Under the pieces are notes generated by a model. The model was not told the origin of the DNA. It was given only the letters and a program-made list of their open reading frames with translations, and ran no database searches. Shown in pieces: positions 27,063 through 35,811 of a stretch of DNA of 50,501 nucleotides. Positions within the stretch are counted from its first letter, which is position 1. The number at the start of each line of letters is the position of its first letter. The stretch is from Treponema sp. (GTDB lineage: Bacteria; Spirochaetota; Spirochaetia; Treponematales; Breznakiellaceae). The stretch lies in contig WQSN01000016.1 in assembly GCA_009787835.1 (NCBI GenBank), positions 1 to 50,501 on the forward strand, given 5' to 3'. Made by a program: the position numbers and the translations under genes.

Positions 27063-27944
27063 ATGTACAGATTAATAGCGTTATTTCTGTCTTTATTTAT
27101 CGCCGCAAACACATTCGCAGATATAAAATCCGGCATTACAGGGGCAGTGGAATGGGATACTTCGCAGTTAAAAGCTGATGTTTCACTGGATTTGGCTTCC
27201 GCGGGTATCAGGCTTCCTTCTGGGAGAACGCAGGGCGAATCGCTTTTAAATCTGGAATACCTAAGGCTGATACAGAGCGGCATCCTCAACTTGCAGGTAG
27301 ATTCATCTTCCACTATCGGCGATCTTATACAGAAGGGTGATTTCAGTATGTCTGAAGCCGAAGCTCTGGCGCTTACTGCGTCATCTTTACCGCCGTCTCT
27401 TTCGTCCGACTTAAAAAAAATATTATCATCCTATAAAATATCCCTTTCCGCCGTCAGCGCCCTTCTGCTGAAACATAATAATCCGTCTGCGGTTATGAGA
27501 ACATTAAGTCCCGTATCAACAGCGCAGTATACAGGTTTGATTATAATCGCTTCAGAAAGTTTGCCGGTACATGGCAGAAGAAGCAGCGCTCTGGCGGTTC
27601 CGTGCCTGTTCCCGAAAATCTGGGACAGCGACATGAATCTTATCTACGAACGCAATATGCTCGAATCGCGGAGCGCCGCGATGGCGCGTTACGCGTCGCT
27701 TGAAAGCATCTTTCAAAATAATCCGTCAGGCCTTTCTGCGGAACTGACTTCTGTTGTGGGCGAAAAGCCACTTCGCGTTTTTGCCCGCGGCGTCTTTGGC
27801 GTTAAACCGACTGATCTTATAATAGATAAAAACGACGCGCTTCTGATTATTTCATCGCAGGAAAACCGCCGCCTTTTGTCCGAAGGCAGGGTCGCGATCA
27901 TCCTTGACGATTCTGTTCTAAAGCAGAAATTCAGCGCAGAGTAA
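27063..27944 (+). CDS. Exported hypothetical protein, 293 aa
   Basis: I do not recognise a named family. A signal peptide is clear (MYRLIALFLSLFIAANTFA), with a GAGGA ribosome site before the ATG. The mature part has a helical middle (YLRLIQSGILNLQVDSSS, SEAEALALTASSLPPSL). It ends with a strand-rich section (LRVFARGVFGVKPTDLIIDK, ALLIISSQENRRLLSEGRVA) that suggests a small ligand- or partner-binding domain. It follows the lytic transglycosylase in the same direction after 84 bp, and its 3' end converges closely on the transporter gene. Confidence 0.7.
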   Translation: MYRLIALFLSLFIAANTFADIKSGITGAVEWDTSQLKADVSLDLASAGIRLPSGRTQGESLLNLEYLRLIQSGILNLQVDSSSTIGDLIQKGDFSMSEAEALALTASSLPPSLSSDLKKILSSYKISLSAVSALLLKHNNPSAVMRTLSPVSTAQYTGLIIIASESLPVHGRRSSALAVPCLFPKIWDSDMNLIYERNMLESRSAAMARYASLESIFQNNPSGLSAELTSVVGEKPLRVFARGVFGVKPTDLIIDKNDALLIISSQENRRLLSEGRVAIILDDSVLKQKFSAE

Positions 27945-27953
27945 TTTTAAAAT

Positions 27954-28916
27954 TTAATCCCGTTCAGGTCTTGCGAATATCCTCCCCATAACCGCGGCTA
28001 TCATCTGCTGAAAGACAATACTCAGCATTATGGGCAGAGCTGTGACTTCGGGGAAAAAGGTAACAGCTATTGTCATTACGGCGCTGTTGTTTTTCAGGCT
28101 GCTTGAAATAATTATGGTTATGTCCCCGGGCGCTTTTAGTTTTCCGATTACCGCGGTAAGTTTTGTGAGAATAAAACCAGTCAGAATAAGAAGGATACAG
28201 ACAATAGCCGCTATCCAGACAAGGAGGTCGCTGAACTGTATCCAGGACGCGACAGGAGAGGTGTTAGCTGCAATAACAAGCACCAGGCATATTTTGGCAA
28301 GCGGTTCAAGGTACGGACAGACAAGAGCGGGAATTTTTTCTCTGCTGATTTCATTTACCGTTACGCCAATTATTGTCGGTATTACTATCATCATCAGCAG
28401 GGAGAAGGCTATGCCGCTCATATCCATTACGGTTTTAGCACCCATTAGAACTGAAAGAGTGCCGGGTACAATCAGCGGAGCAAGCAGGGTATCAAGCAGG
28501 ATCAGGGTCAGGCAGAGAGCCTTATCTCCCTTTAAAACCGAAGCCCATATAATACCTGAGACCGCTGTAGGCCCTGAAAACAAAAGAACATAACCTGAAA
28601 TTAAATCCGTATCGGTGAAGAAAAGAGAAGAGGAAAACATCGCTATTAACGGCATAATCACATGAGAGACAATGAAGAAAAGTAAAATCGGCGCGGGTCT
28701 GCGGATTGTTTCGCCAAACTCGGCGGCGCACAGTTTAAGCGCGCCGGAAAAAGTAATAAGAGCGAAAAGCCACGGAACGAAAGGGCGCAAATGCATGAAT
28801 ACCGACGGCAGAAGGAGACCCAGCGCGACGCCAAGCGGAATTATTACAGGCAGCAGGTTATTGAGGCGGTTATTTAATTTAAATAAAAAATTACTGTCAT
28901 TTTGCACAGGAAGCAT
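27954..28916 (-). CDS. Bile acid:sodium symporter (BASS) family transporter
   Basis: A 320-aa inner-membrane protein with about ten hydrophobic helices. It has the BASS two-repeat pattern, with polar breaks such as LLFSGPTAVSGIIWASVLKG in the first half and SSSLKNNSAVMTIAVTFFPE in the second; these mark the discontinuous core helices. Bacterial members carry varied organic anions (for example pantoate, 2-oxoacids or bile acids) with sodium. The substrate cannot be read from sequence. It is convergent with the gene at 27063 (9-bp gap) and downstream of the OmpA-family gene. Confidence 0.75.
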   Translation of the reverse strand: MLPVQNDSNFLFKLNNRLNNLLPVIIPLGVALGLLLPSVFMHLRPFVPWLFALITFSGALKLCAAEFGETIRRPAPILLFFIVSHVIMPLIAMFSSSLFFTDTDLISGYVLLFSGPTAVSGIIWASVLKGDKALCLTLILLDTLLAPLIVPGTLSVLMGAKTVMDMSGIAFSLLMMIVIPTIIGVTVNEISREKIPALVCPYLEPLAKICLVLVIAANTSPVASWIQFSDLLVWIAAIVCILLILTGFILTKLTAVIGKLKAPGDITIIISSSLKNNSAVMTIAVTFFPEVTALPIMLSIVFQQMIAAVMGRIFARPERD

Positions 28917-28937
28917 ATCCGCGTTATCGCCGCATAA

Positions 28938-30197
28938 TTAATTTTCCAGAAGCGTAATTTCTACTCTTCTGTTTCTGCGCCTGCCCGCTTCCGTACTGTT
29001 ATCTGCAATTGGCTTCTCCCCGCCGTATCCGCGAATAACAATGCGATCCGCGCTTCGCACCTGGCGCGCTAAAAGAAAATCTGTTACCGCTGTAGCCCTC
29101 TCTATCGAAAGCTGCATCCTGGCTTCGCTGGTTCCGGCAAGGGCGGTGTGACCGCCTACCATTATATCCCTGTCCGGATAGTGTTTCAGTATTTCAGCTA
29201 TTTTTTCTAGCTTTTCCCTTTCGCCGGGAAGCATAACCGCGGAATCCGCATAAAATCCTATATCTTCAAGACTTATGGAAATCCCTTCTTCAACCTTTGT
29301 TACATTAACATCCTGGATTCCCAGCCGCTGTACTTCTTCAATAATTTCATTGACAATTCTGTCCCTGTCCATGTATTCGGATTCAATAATTTCCGCCTGA
29401 GCGCTTCCGCGGAATTCAAATACATTGCGGTTTGACAATTCAAAAGTAAGACTGAATGTTTCCTCGTATGCGACAGGATGCCCGTTTACAGTGTCCCAAT
29501 ATACAAGCTGATCAAAACTTCCGGTTATGCTTGTCGGCCAGACCCTTCCCCTTACTGCCTGCGGACGGGATATAATCCTGTAATAAATGGAAAAAGCCGG
29601 CCAGTCTTTTCCTTTCCACTGGCGGATTCCCAGATAAGTATAATACGCGGTGAAAGGTATACGGTACGGCTGTTCAATGCCAAAGCCTTCACGAAAATCG
29701 TGCATTTCATGGCCATCCGCGCTCCATGTATCGCCTGGTTTCAGATCCCTTCCGGGAAACACAGGCACATTACGCACAACCGGCATGTAATATTTTGGAT
29801 CAATTGTCAGATAACCAAGCCTGTCGCGTTCAAATACAGATTCATATTCCTGTGACCACTGGAACCCTGTTGTGGTGTTTGAGCCTAAACCTGTGCCGGA
29901 TGTTCTGCGAACGCCGGGAGCGTAAGTGGCCCGCTCTGAAGTCTGAAATAATGCCTTGTGCACTCCCCTGTTATTTTTTATTTCTGTCACTTCAACAGCG
30001 ATACGGTTAAGTGTTTCCGCGCGGTGATTCAAGACGCGATTAATGTACACTTCCTGATTTACAACCGAGAGTATCCTGTAACGGTCGCCTGCGCGGTGTT
30101 TATATTCAAATACTTCGCCTGACGCGTTTACTGTAATAAAAAAGGAACCTAATATCAAAAACAGTATAAATATTTCTTTTGCTTTTCTGTTAACCAT
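28938..30197 (-). CDS. OmpA-family protein with peptidoglycan-binding C-terminus
   Basis: A 419-aa exported protein. The signal peptide is at about residues 8-27 (EIFILFLILGSFFITVNASG). The N-terminal 290 residues form an unassigned beta-rich domain (FEYKHRAGDRYRILSVVNQE at its start). The OmpA domain covers about 308-417, with SAVMLPGEREKLEKIAEILK, the diaminopimelate-binding region VGGHTALAGTSEARMQLSIE, and RRRNRRVEITLLEN. It presumably anchors the outer membrane or periplasm to peptidoglycan. The start lies 10 nt after a TATAAT box with no clear ribosome site. Confidence 0.9.
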   Translation of the reverse strand: MVNRKAKEIFILFLILGSFFITVNASGEVFEYKHRAGDRYRILSVVNQEVYINRVLNHRAETLNRIAVEVTEIKNNRGVHKALFQTSERATYAPGVRRTSGTGLGSNTTTGFQWSQEYESVFERDRLGYLTIDPKYYMPVVRNVPVFPGRDLKPGDTWSADGHEMHDFREGFGIEQPYRIPFTAYYTYLGIRQWKGKDWPAFSIYYRIISRPQAVRGRVWPTSITGSFDQLVYWDTVNGHPVAYEETFSLTFELSNRNVFEFRGSAQAEIIESEYMDRDRIVNEIIEEVQRLGIQDVNVTKVEEGISISLEDIGFYADSAVMLPGEREKLEKIAEILKHYPDRDIMVGGHTALAGTSEARMQLSIERATAVTDFLLARQVRSADRIVIRGYGGEKPIADNSTEAGRRRNRRVEITLLEN

Positions 30198-30213
30198 GGT
30201 TAGTTAAATTATA
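30198..30213 (-). promoter_or_regulatory. -10 box close to the OmpA-family start codon
   Basis: On the minus strand TATAAT (30208-30213), itself preceded by an overlapping TATAGT, ends 10 nt before the ATG at 30197. The expected leader is only a few bases, and no Shine-Dalgarno is seen. Confidence 0.4.
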
Positions 30214-30251
30214 CTATATTTTTGAATTATTATCAATAATAACAGCGAGTT

Positions 30252-31097
30252 TCACCCTTTTATCGCGCCTGCTGTTACTCCCTTAATAATCCTGTCTGAA
30301 AGGAAAATGTATAAAATAAATGTCGGCAGAAAAACAATTACTACGCTGGCGAACATGCCGCCCCAGTCTCCTGTATAGCGCATTGACTGAATCATGTTAT
30401 AAAGCCCGACAGCGACAGGCCGCACATTAGGCCGGTTGGCGAAAATCAGCGACATAAAAAATTCATTCCATATCGTGATAAAATTAAAAACAGTTAATGT
30501 TACAAGTCCCGGCTGCGCCAAAGGGAACATGATCTTCCAGAATGTTTTTACGGGTGAGCAACCGTCTATAGCAGCAGCTTCCTCATAGGTATAACTTAAA
30601 TTTTTAAAAAATGCCAGCATGAAAAAAACTCCGAAAGGCACATTCACCGCCGTATACAGAAACATCAGCAAAAAACGGTTATTGGTAATCCTTAGCGACG
30701 AAGCGATGCCGAACAGCGGCATGATTATCATAATCAGCGGAATGCCCAAAGCCGCCGCGAACATATTTTGAATAACAGTATTGCCGGGAAATCTGTAACG
30801 CGAAAGCGCGTACGCCGCAGGCGATGAAATAATAATAATGGCGGTGCATGAAACAACAGTGTACAACAGAGAATTAATAAAAAACACTGATACTCTTTGC
30901 GTATTCCAGGCTTTAATGTAATTGCTGAAGTGAAAGCCGCTTTTGAACTTAAACATGTGATCGGAAAATATTTCTGATGATGTTGAAAGTGAAGCGAAGA
31001 AAACCCATCCGATTAGTACAAATGTAAAAATTACCCAAACCAGAACAAAAATATATCCAAGTGATGAAAATATTTTTTTACCTGAAAAAGCGTTCAT
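30252..31097 (-). CDS. Sugar ABC transporter permease, MalG type (second importer)
   Basis: A 281-aa inner-membrane permease with six TM helices. The EAA motif for ATPase docking is EAAAIDGCSPVKTFWKIMFP. A single base separates it from the preceding malF-type gene, so the two are coupled. The C-terminus ends in FILYIFLSDRIIKGVTAGAI, the usual MalG-family finish (Q/DRxIxxGxxxGAVKG). It is the last gene of the SBP-MalF-MalG operon; no ATPase gene accompanies it. Confidence 0.93.
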   Translation of the reverse strand: MNAFSGKKIFSSLGYIFVLVWVIFTFVLIGWVFFASLSTSSEIFSDHMFKFKSGFHFSNYIKAWNTQRVSVFFINSLLYTVVSCTAIIIISSPAAYALSRYRFPGNTVIQNMFAAALGIPLIMIIMPLFGIASSLRITNNRFLLMFLYTAVNVPFGVFFMLAFFKNLSYTYEEAAAIDGCSPVKTFWKIMFPLAQPGLVTLTVFNFITIWNEFFMSLIFANRPNVRPVAVGLYNMIQSMRYTGDWGGMFASVVIVFLPTFILYIFLSDRIIKGVTAGAIKG

Positions 31098-31098
31098 G

Positions 31099-32010
31099 TT
31101 ATACCTCTGTCTCGTCTTTTCTCACAATAAAATTGGTGGCAAAGAATACAATTATAACGATAACCATCAGAATTACGCCGATTGCGGCTCCAGCGCCCGA
31201 ATCCCTTACTGCCGTAGCCGCTGAAGACGCTCCGAAAACAAGCTGGTACATGTAGTTCATCGGCGCTACTGTGTCATAGGACAGATTTACCGGACTGAAC
31301 AACTGGCCCCATACAAAGAATCCCACAGTAAATACAGTCCACATTACAATATTTGTGCGCGTAACGCCTTTAATAAAGGGAACAGTTACAAGGAAAAAAC
31401 GCCTTAACATGTTCGCTCCTTCTATCAAAGCGGCTTCGTAATAGTCTTTCGGAATCTGTTCAATGCCGCTGATAAAAATAAGCATGTGGTAGCCAACCAT
31501 GCCGAAACAATATGCGACAAGCATTGTCCAGAAACGCATGCCGGGCCCTGTCCAAAGGATTTGACCATGCGTCTGGAATCCCAATGATGTCAGTACAGAG
31601 GTTAATAAACCGTAATCGGAATTGTACACATAATTAAGCCACATGGTTCCCATGGCCACAGCGCTTACCACATTCGGAAGGTATATGGCGGCGCGGAAAA
31701 ATTTGGTTCCCTTAAAATCTCCTGTAAGCGTTACGGCGAAAATCAGAGCGAGTAACATTACTCCCATTCCGCCGAAGAACCAAAGACGCCCAATGTTTAT
31801 TAATGATTGAGTATAAATCGATGTTTCAAAAAGTTTCACATAATTCGCGAAGCCGTTAAAAGACCATGCTGAAACTGAATCGGATACGCTTTCCACGGCG
31901 AAAAAACTCATCGCCGTGGTGCGCAAGGTGGGGTACAAAAATACAAGCAGATAACAAATTACAGCAGGCGCCAAAAAAGTTAAAATAACAGCCCTGTTCG
32001 GTTTAAGCAT
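31099..32010 (-). CDS. Sugar ABC transporter permease, MalF type (second importer)
   Basis: A 303-aa inner-membrane permease of the CUT1 family. Its EAA motif reads YYEAALIEGANMLRRFFLVT followed by VP, with Glu in place of the common Asp. It lies 18 bp downstream of the solute-binding protein gene and one base before the malG-type gene. Sequence blocks such as PTLRTTAMSFF and FNGFANYVKLFE at the start are typical of the family. Confidence 0.93.
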   Translation of the reverse strand: MLKPNRAVILTFLAPAVICYLLVFLYPTLRTTAMSFFAVESVSDSVSAWSFNGFANYVKLFETSIYTQSLINIGRLWFFGGMGVMLLALIFAVTLTGDFKGTKFFRAAIYLPNVVSAVAMGTMWLNYVYNSDYGLLTSVLTSLGFQTHGQILWTGPGMRFWTMLVAYCFGMVGYHMLIFISGIEQIPKDYYEAALIEGANMLRRFFLVTVPFIKGVTRTNIVMWTVFTVGFFVWGQLFSPVNLSYDTVAPMNYMYQLVFGASSAATAVRDSGAGAAIGVILMVIVIIVFFATNFIVRKDETEV

Positions 32011-32028
32011 CCTGTACCCCGTCTTGCT

Positions 32029-33270
32029 TTAACGCCTCATGGCGTCGGCAAACTGCTGCGCGGTAAAATCGCCCCTGATAAGACGCGCGAAATTTTCCTT
32101 AATCTTCGCGTTTATTTCCGCCTTGTCTTCCATGCCCACAGCCCATGGCAGGCGTTTTGATGTATTGTCAACCACAACCCTCGCTTCAGCGAGAGCATCG
32201 GGCCATTTTGAATCATTCGCTACGGGAATGCCTATTGTCTCTTCAGCTAACGCAACATCCCACTGGCCTGTTGTCATCCATACGATAAAACGGAACGCTT
32301 CTTCAGGATATTTTGTATTTTTGTTGATTCCAAAACTCTGCGCGCCGAAGTTGTTTGCTTCTGTCCCGTCTCCTGCCGCGTCAATGGCGGGAAAAGCGAA
32401 GGAACCCCATTTCATGTTGGGCGCGTTACCCCTGATTTCATTGGGAAGCCAGGTGCCGTTAAGATACATCGCTGCCTTGCCGGCTGCAAAATCATTTATC
32501 TGTCCCTGCGGCCAAACATTCGCCGCGGACGCGGCGGTGATATATCCGTTTTTCGCCATATTTTCCCAAATTTGGCCGAAGCGTAAAACCTGCTGACCTG
32601 AAAAATCATTATTCGCGACCATTGATAAAGCTGTATTCAACCCCGCAATCCGGTTAATTGTATAACCGAAAAGACAGGCCATGTAGGCGTCATCAACCGT
32701 AAAACCCGAAACACCGATTGCTTTTAATTTCGCGCATGCGATAAGCATTTCATTCCATGTCTTTGGCAGAGCGGAAATTCCCGCCTGCGCAAAAAGATCC
32801 TTGTTGTACATAACAACATAAGCCATTGGCTGATAGGGAATATTTTTTATTGAACCGTTACCAAGTCTTTTCGCGAGATCCAGCAATGTTTTATTCACTA
32901 CCTGGTTGTACGGTTTGCCGCCTGTTGTTGAATATGCTTTTGCAGCATACTCATCCAAGGGCAGTAAATAATTTCCCCATGTGTTCGCCACGCGCTCAAT
33001 ATCCTCGTCAAAAATGTCGATTTTCTCTCCGGAATCAAGCGCTGGCTGCAAAGTCATTCGGATATCACGTCCGTTAAAATTAATTTCTACAGGGATACCC
33101 GTATCCTTTGTAAAAGCTTCCGCCGCGCGCGCTATCACCTGTCCCTGAGGTTCCGCTTCATTCCACATTGACCAATAGACCAGCGCTGGTTTTGTTTCGC
33201 CTGATTTACACGCTCCCCAAACAAGCGATAACGCAAGGATTGCGATTAATGCCAAAATTGTTCGTTTCAT
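32029..33270 (-). CDS. Extracellular solute-binding lipoprotein (second importer)
   Basis: A 413-aa family 1 solute-binding protein. The signal peptide ends in VWGAC (Cys21), a lipobox. Family segments are LVYWSMWNEAEPQGQVIARA, FTKDTGIPVEINFNGRD, MAYVVMYNKDLFAQAGI and EAFRFIVWMTTGQWDVALA. It is not closely related to the tandem pair at 6951-10017. AGGAG precedes the start. An 18-bp palindrome centred about 33 bp upstream is a candidate operator. Confidence 0.93.
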   Translation of the reverse strand: MKRTILALIAILALSLVWGACKSGETKPALVYWSMWNEAEPQGQVIARAAEAFTKDTGIPVEINFNGRDIRMTLQPALDSGEKIDIFDEDIERVANTWGNYLLPLDEYAAKAYSTTGGKPYNQVVNKTLLDLAKRLGNGSIKNIPYQPMAYVVMYNKDLFAQAGISALPKTWNEMLIACAKLKAIGVSGFTVDDAYMACLFGYTINRIAGLNTALSMVANNDFSGQQVLRFGQIWENMAKNGYITAASAANVWPQGQINDFAAGKAAMYLNGTWLPNEIRGNAPNMKWGSFAFPAIDAAGDGTEANNFGAQSFGINKNTKYPEEAFRFIVWMTTGQWDVALAEETIGIPVANDSKWPDALAEARVVVDNTSKRLPWAVGMEDKAEINAKIKENFARLIRGDFTAQQFADAMRR

Positions 33271-33294
33271 TATTTTCTCCTAATGTTTTTTTTA

Positions 33295-33312
33295 CAGGAA
33301 CAGATGTTCCTG
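33295..33312. promoter_or_regulatory. 18-bp palindrome, candidate operator for the second sugar importer
   Basis: CAGGAACAGATGTTCCTG is a perfect dyad with 8-bp arms and a 2-bp centre. The centre is too short for a stable RNA hairpin loop, so protein binding is more likely. It lies 25 bp upstream of the solute-binding protein start, just past TATATT/TATAT sequences that could form a -10 box. A LacI- or ROK-type repressor is a reasonable guess, but no such gene is in the window. Confidence 0.5.
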
Positions 33313-33511
33313 ATATAAAATATAAATTTTTTATCTTTATCATTGATGTAGTTTTAGGCGAAAACCAATGTTTTATTTAAGAATAATTTTCATGATAAAA
33401 TATCAGCTAACAGTTGAATTATTATAATCGTGCAGAGGAGTTCAGTACTTCTAAGAACGTTACAATGGCTAAACTTGATCCATAAAATTAATAAATAATT
33501 CATTAATACTG

Positions 33512-34618
33512 CTATTGCGTTAATTTATGTACAATTTTTTGCGCGATTTCCCATTTTAAATCCATCATCTTTATTAACGCGATTTGCGTCCGGCATCTGT
33601 CCAGGTTGTGAGACGGCCTTCTGATGCGGTAGTAATGATCTCCCTCAAGATAATCGGTAAGGAAACGCAGAGCCATTATCTGAGTAATATTTCTGCCTGA
33701 TTCCAGCGCAAGCTCAATCTCCTGCGGAATTAAAAAATCATTCGCCTGTGAAAGATAACCTTCAAGCAGGCTTTCAAAAAAAGCGATGTCAAAGTCCACT
33801 TTTGATAAATCCTGCTCATCCTCCGCAGCACTGTTGCTGACTGTGCGAATTAGATCCCCCAGATCAAAAAGACTCGTTCCCGGCATTACCGTGTCCAGGT
33901 CTATTACACATAACGCTTTGGAATCTTTCTCGTCTATCAGAATATTGTTCATTTTGGTGTCATTATGGCAGATTCGATACGGTATGCGCTTTTCATGCAG
34001 GGCGCACACAAGAGATGCTCCCCTGTCTTTGTTTATCCGCATAAAATCAATTTCACTTCTCGCTTCCTTTGCCCTGTTTAACGCGTCTTTATCAAGGGCC
34101 TCATAAAAGCGGAGATAACGTTTTTCCATATTATGAAAATCAGTAATAGTGTCATGTAATTCAGGCGGCGGAAGGTCTGACAGCTGCTTCTGGAAAAGAC
34201 CTATGCCTTCGCCAAGAAAACGGGCTTCCGCGGGAGATGATGTTGTATCCTTTGTATACGCGTTCTCAATGAATAAATAAGTGCGCCACCAGCCTCCTTC
34301 AGTGTCACGCGCCCATGGTTTTCCGTCCCTGGCAGGAACCACGGTAAGGGAACGCCGGCTCCAGTCCGGAATGCCGTTAGTACGGTTCTTCTCCGCTATA
34401 TGTCGCGTAACGCGAAGGATATTATCCATTACTCTGTCAGGATGGATAAATATATTGTGATTAATGCGCTGATGCGTATAACGTACAGTGCTTCCCGCCT
34501 GATTCCAGCGCGATTGGAAAGTATCATTGATATGTCCGCTTCCGAAAGCCTTTATTTCAGTTAACTCGCCGTAAATTGCAAATTGACCAATAATACCGGA
34601 TGTATTCAGTTTATTCAT
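33512..34618 (-). CDS. Phosphotransferase-fold kinase, similar to N-acetylhexosamine 1-kinase
   Basis: A 368-aa aminoglycoside-phosphotransferase (APH) fold protein. The catalytic Brenner motif is HNDTKMNNIL and the metal-binding motif is VIDLDTVMPG. The N-terminal lobe begins TEIKAFGSGHINDTFQSRW, where the SGHINDTF stretch resembles NahK-type kinases. NahK phosphorylates GlcNAc/GalNAc at C1. Its position upstream of a sugar importer on the same strand supports sugar phosphorylation, but the gap of 241 bp means it may be transcribed separately. The start is 6 nt after a TATAAT box with no ribosome site. Confidence 0.75.
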   Translation of the reverse strand: MNKLNTSGIIGQFAIYGELTEIKAFGSGHINDTFQSRWNQAGSTVRYTHQRINHNIFIHPDRVMDNILRVTRHIAEKNRTNGIPDWSRRSLTVVPARDGKPWARDTEGGWWRTYLFIENAYTKDTTSSPAEARFLGEGIGLFQKQLSDLPPPELHDTITDFHNMEKRYLRFYEALDKDALNRAKEARSEIDFMRINKDRGASLVCALHEKRIPYRICHNDTKMNNILIDEKDSKALCVIDLDTVMPGTSLFDLGDLIRTVSNSAAEDEQDLSKVDFDIAFFESLLEGYLSQANDFLIPQEIELALESGRNITQIMALRFLTDYLEGDHYYRIRRPSHNLDRCRTQIALIKMMDLKWEIAQKIVHKLTQ

Positions 34619-34630
34619 ATAAATATTATA
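34619..34630 (-). promoter_or_regulatory. -10 box 6 nt before the kinase start codon
   Basis: TATAAT on the minus strand (34625-34630) is followed by ATTTAT and the ATG at 34618. With transcription starting about 7 nt after the -10 box, the mRNA would have no leader. Confidence 0.5.
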
Positions 34631-34740
34631 TACAGCTTTTATTATTGTGCAAATTAGTTCAACACAGGTAAATTATTAAGAAATTTCCGGTTAATATTCA
34701 AAAAAAATTATTTAGAAAACGCGGTTTTAGTAACTGGCGT

Positions 34741-35682
34741 TCATTTAAGTGATTCTTCTGAAAGACCGTATCCTTCTTTTTCAAGATTGCCGGCGGGCTC
34801 AATATGAACCATGATATCATATATATTATCTATCCGCATTTTGATCGCGTTCTCAACCTTGTAGGAAATCCAGTGAGCTTCGATAACTGTTTTGTTTGGC
34901 GGAATTTCAATGTCAATGTCTATATCCCAGAAACCCGCAATACGGCGCATGCGCACACGGTGAGGGTGTCCCGCTTCTTCAACAGATTTAACCGCGTCAA
35001 AAACATCCTGATAATGCGCCTTGTCATATCCTCCGTCCATAAGCTCTGTGTTGGCTTCCAAAAAAATTCCAATGGCCGATTTTATAACCCATATTCCTAC
35101 CAAAACCGCGGCCCATGAATCGATTAAACCGATACTAAAAAACATGGAAAGCCCCAGACCGGCGAGAACGCCCGCGGAAAGAAGGACGTCGGCTGACATG
35201 TTTTTCGCATTGGCTTTTATCATTGATGAGCCGGCTTTTTTTCCCATTATATGGAGCGACCATGACAACAGCAATTTTACCGCTATTGAAACCAGCGTAA
35301 CTATGAAAGCCGGCAGCGAGGGAACTTCACGCTGTGCGCCAAAAATAATATCTTTTCCGGAACTGAAAATAAGCTGGGCTCCGGCGAAAAAAAGCATAAA
35401 GGACAGCATGGCGGTCGCTACAGTTTCTGCTTTTCCATGCCCCCATGGGTGAGATTCATCTGCGGGATGAGAAATGATCCGCGCCACAAACAAAGACATA
35501 ATCGCGATAAGTACATCTACAGAAGAATCAATTCCGTCTCCGACAACGGCAAGGCTTCCCGAATAAATTCCTGTCACAATTTTAACGATTGCCAGCGCCG
35601 CGTTCCCCAGAAGCGCGGTCAGCGAAGCGGTTTTAATGATGCGAATCTTGTCTGTGGGTATGCCGGAATTACCATTTTTCAT
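34741..35682 (-). CDS. Cation diffusion facilitator family transporter
   Basis: A 313-aa metal/proton antiporter of the inner membrane. Metal-site residues are visible in TM2 (GDGIDSSVDVLIAIM, with the Asp-x3-Asp pair) and in HPWGHGKAETVA after TM3. TM5 carries SADVLLSAGVLAGLG. The cytoplasmic C-terminal domain (about 215-300) has the usual ferredoxin-like pattern HRVRMRRIAGFWDIDIDIEI. Zn, Mn, Fe or Co could be the substrate. It is divergent from the OadB-like gene. Confidence 0.93.
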   Translation of the reverse strand: MKNGNSGIPTDKIRIIKTASLTALLGNAALAIVKIVTGIYSGSLAVVGDGIDSSVDVLIAIMSLFVARIISHPADESHPWGHGKAETVATAMLSFMLFFAGAQLIFSSGKDIIFGAQREVPSLPAFIVTLVSIAVKLLLSWSLHIMGKKAGSSMIKANAKNMSADVLLSAGVLAGLGLSMFFSIGLIDSWAAVLVGIWVIKSAIGIFLEANTELMDGGYDKAHYQDVFDAVKSVEEAGHPHRVRMRRIAGFWDIDIDIEIPPNKTVIEAHWISYKVENAIKMRIDNIYDIMVHIEPAGNLEKEGYGLSEESLK

Positions 35683-35764
35683 AGATAAATGATTATGTAA
35701 TATTATTAATAAAAAGTCTAAATAATTACTGCCAAATTAAAGATATAAATAATTGTTTTTAACC

Positions 35765-35793
35765 TTGTTATCTTTGGAATTTTAAGATACTGT
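35765..35793 (+). promoter_or_regulatory. Sigma70-like promoter for the OadB-like gene
   Basis: TTGTTA (35765-35770), a 17-bp spacer and TACTGT (35788-35793) fit a sigma70 promoter. It is followed by a Shine-Dalgarno AAGGA at 35801-35805, 6 nt before the ATG. Confidence 0.45.
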
Positions 35794-35811
35794 AAATAAC
35801 AAGGAAAAATT

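Noticed and set aside
28030..28593. 187-aa plus-strand frame inside the BASS-family gene
   Set aside because: It is an exact antisense shadow of a clear membrane protein; the translation is rich in Ile/Thr/Arg with no family signal and no ribosome site.
32039..32596. 185-aa plus-strand frame inside the solute-binding protein gene
   Set aside because: Antisense shadow of a well-supported gene; composition is typical of reversed codons.
33313..33511. Possible riboswitch or small RNA upstream of the second sugar importer
   Set aside because: The stretch is AT-rich without a clear stem set or known riboswitch core; nothing beyond promoter-like sequence can be supported.
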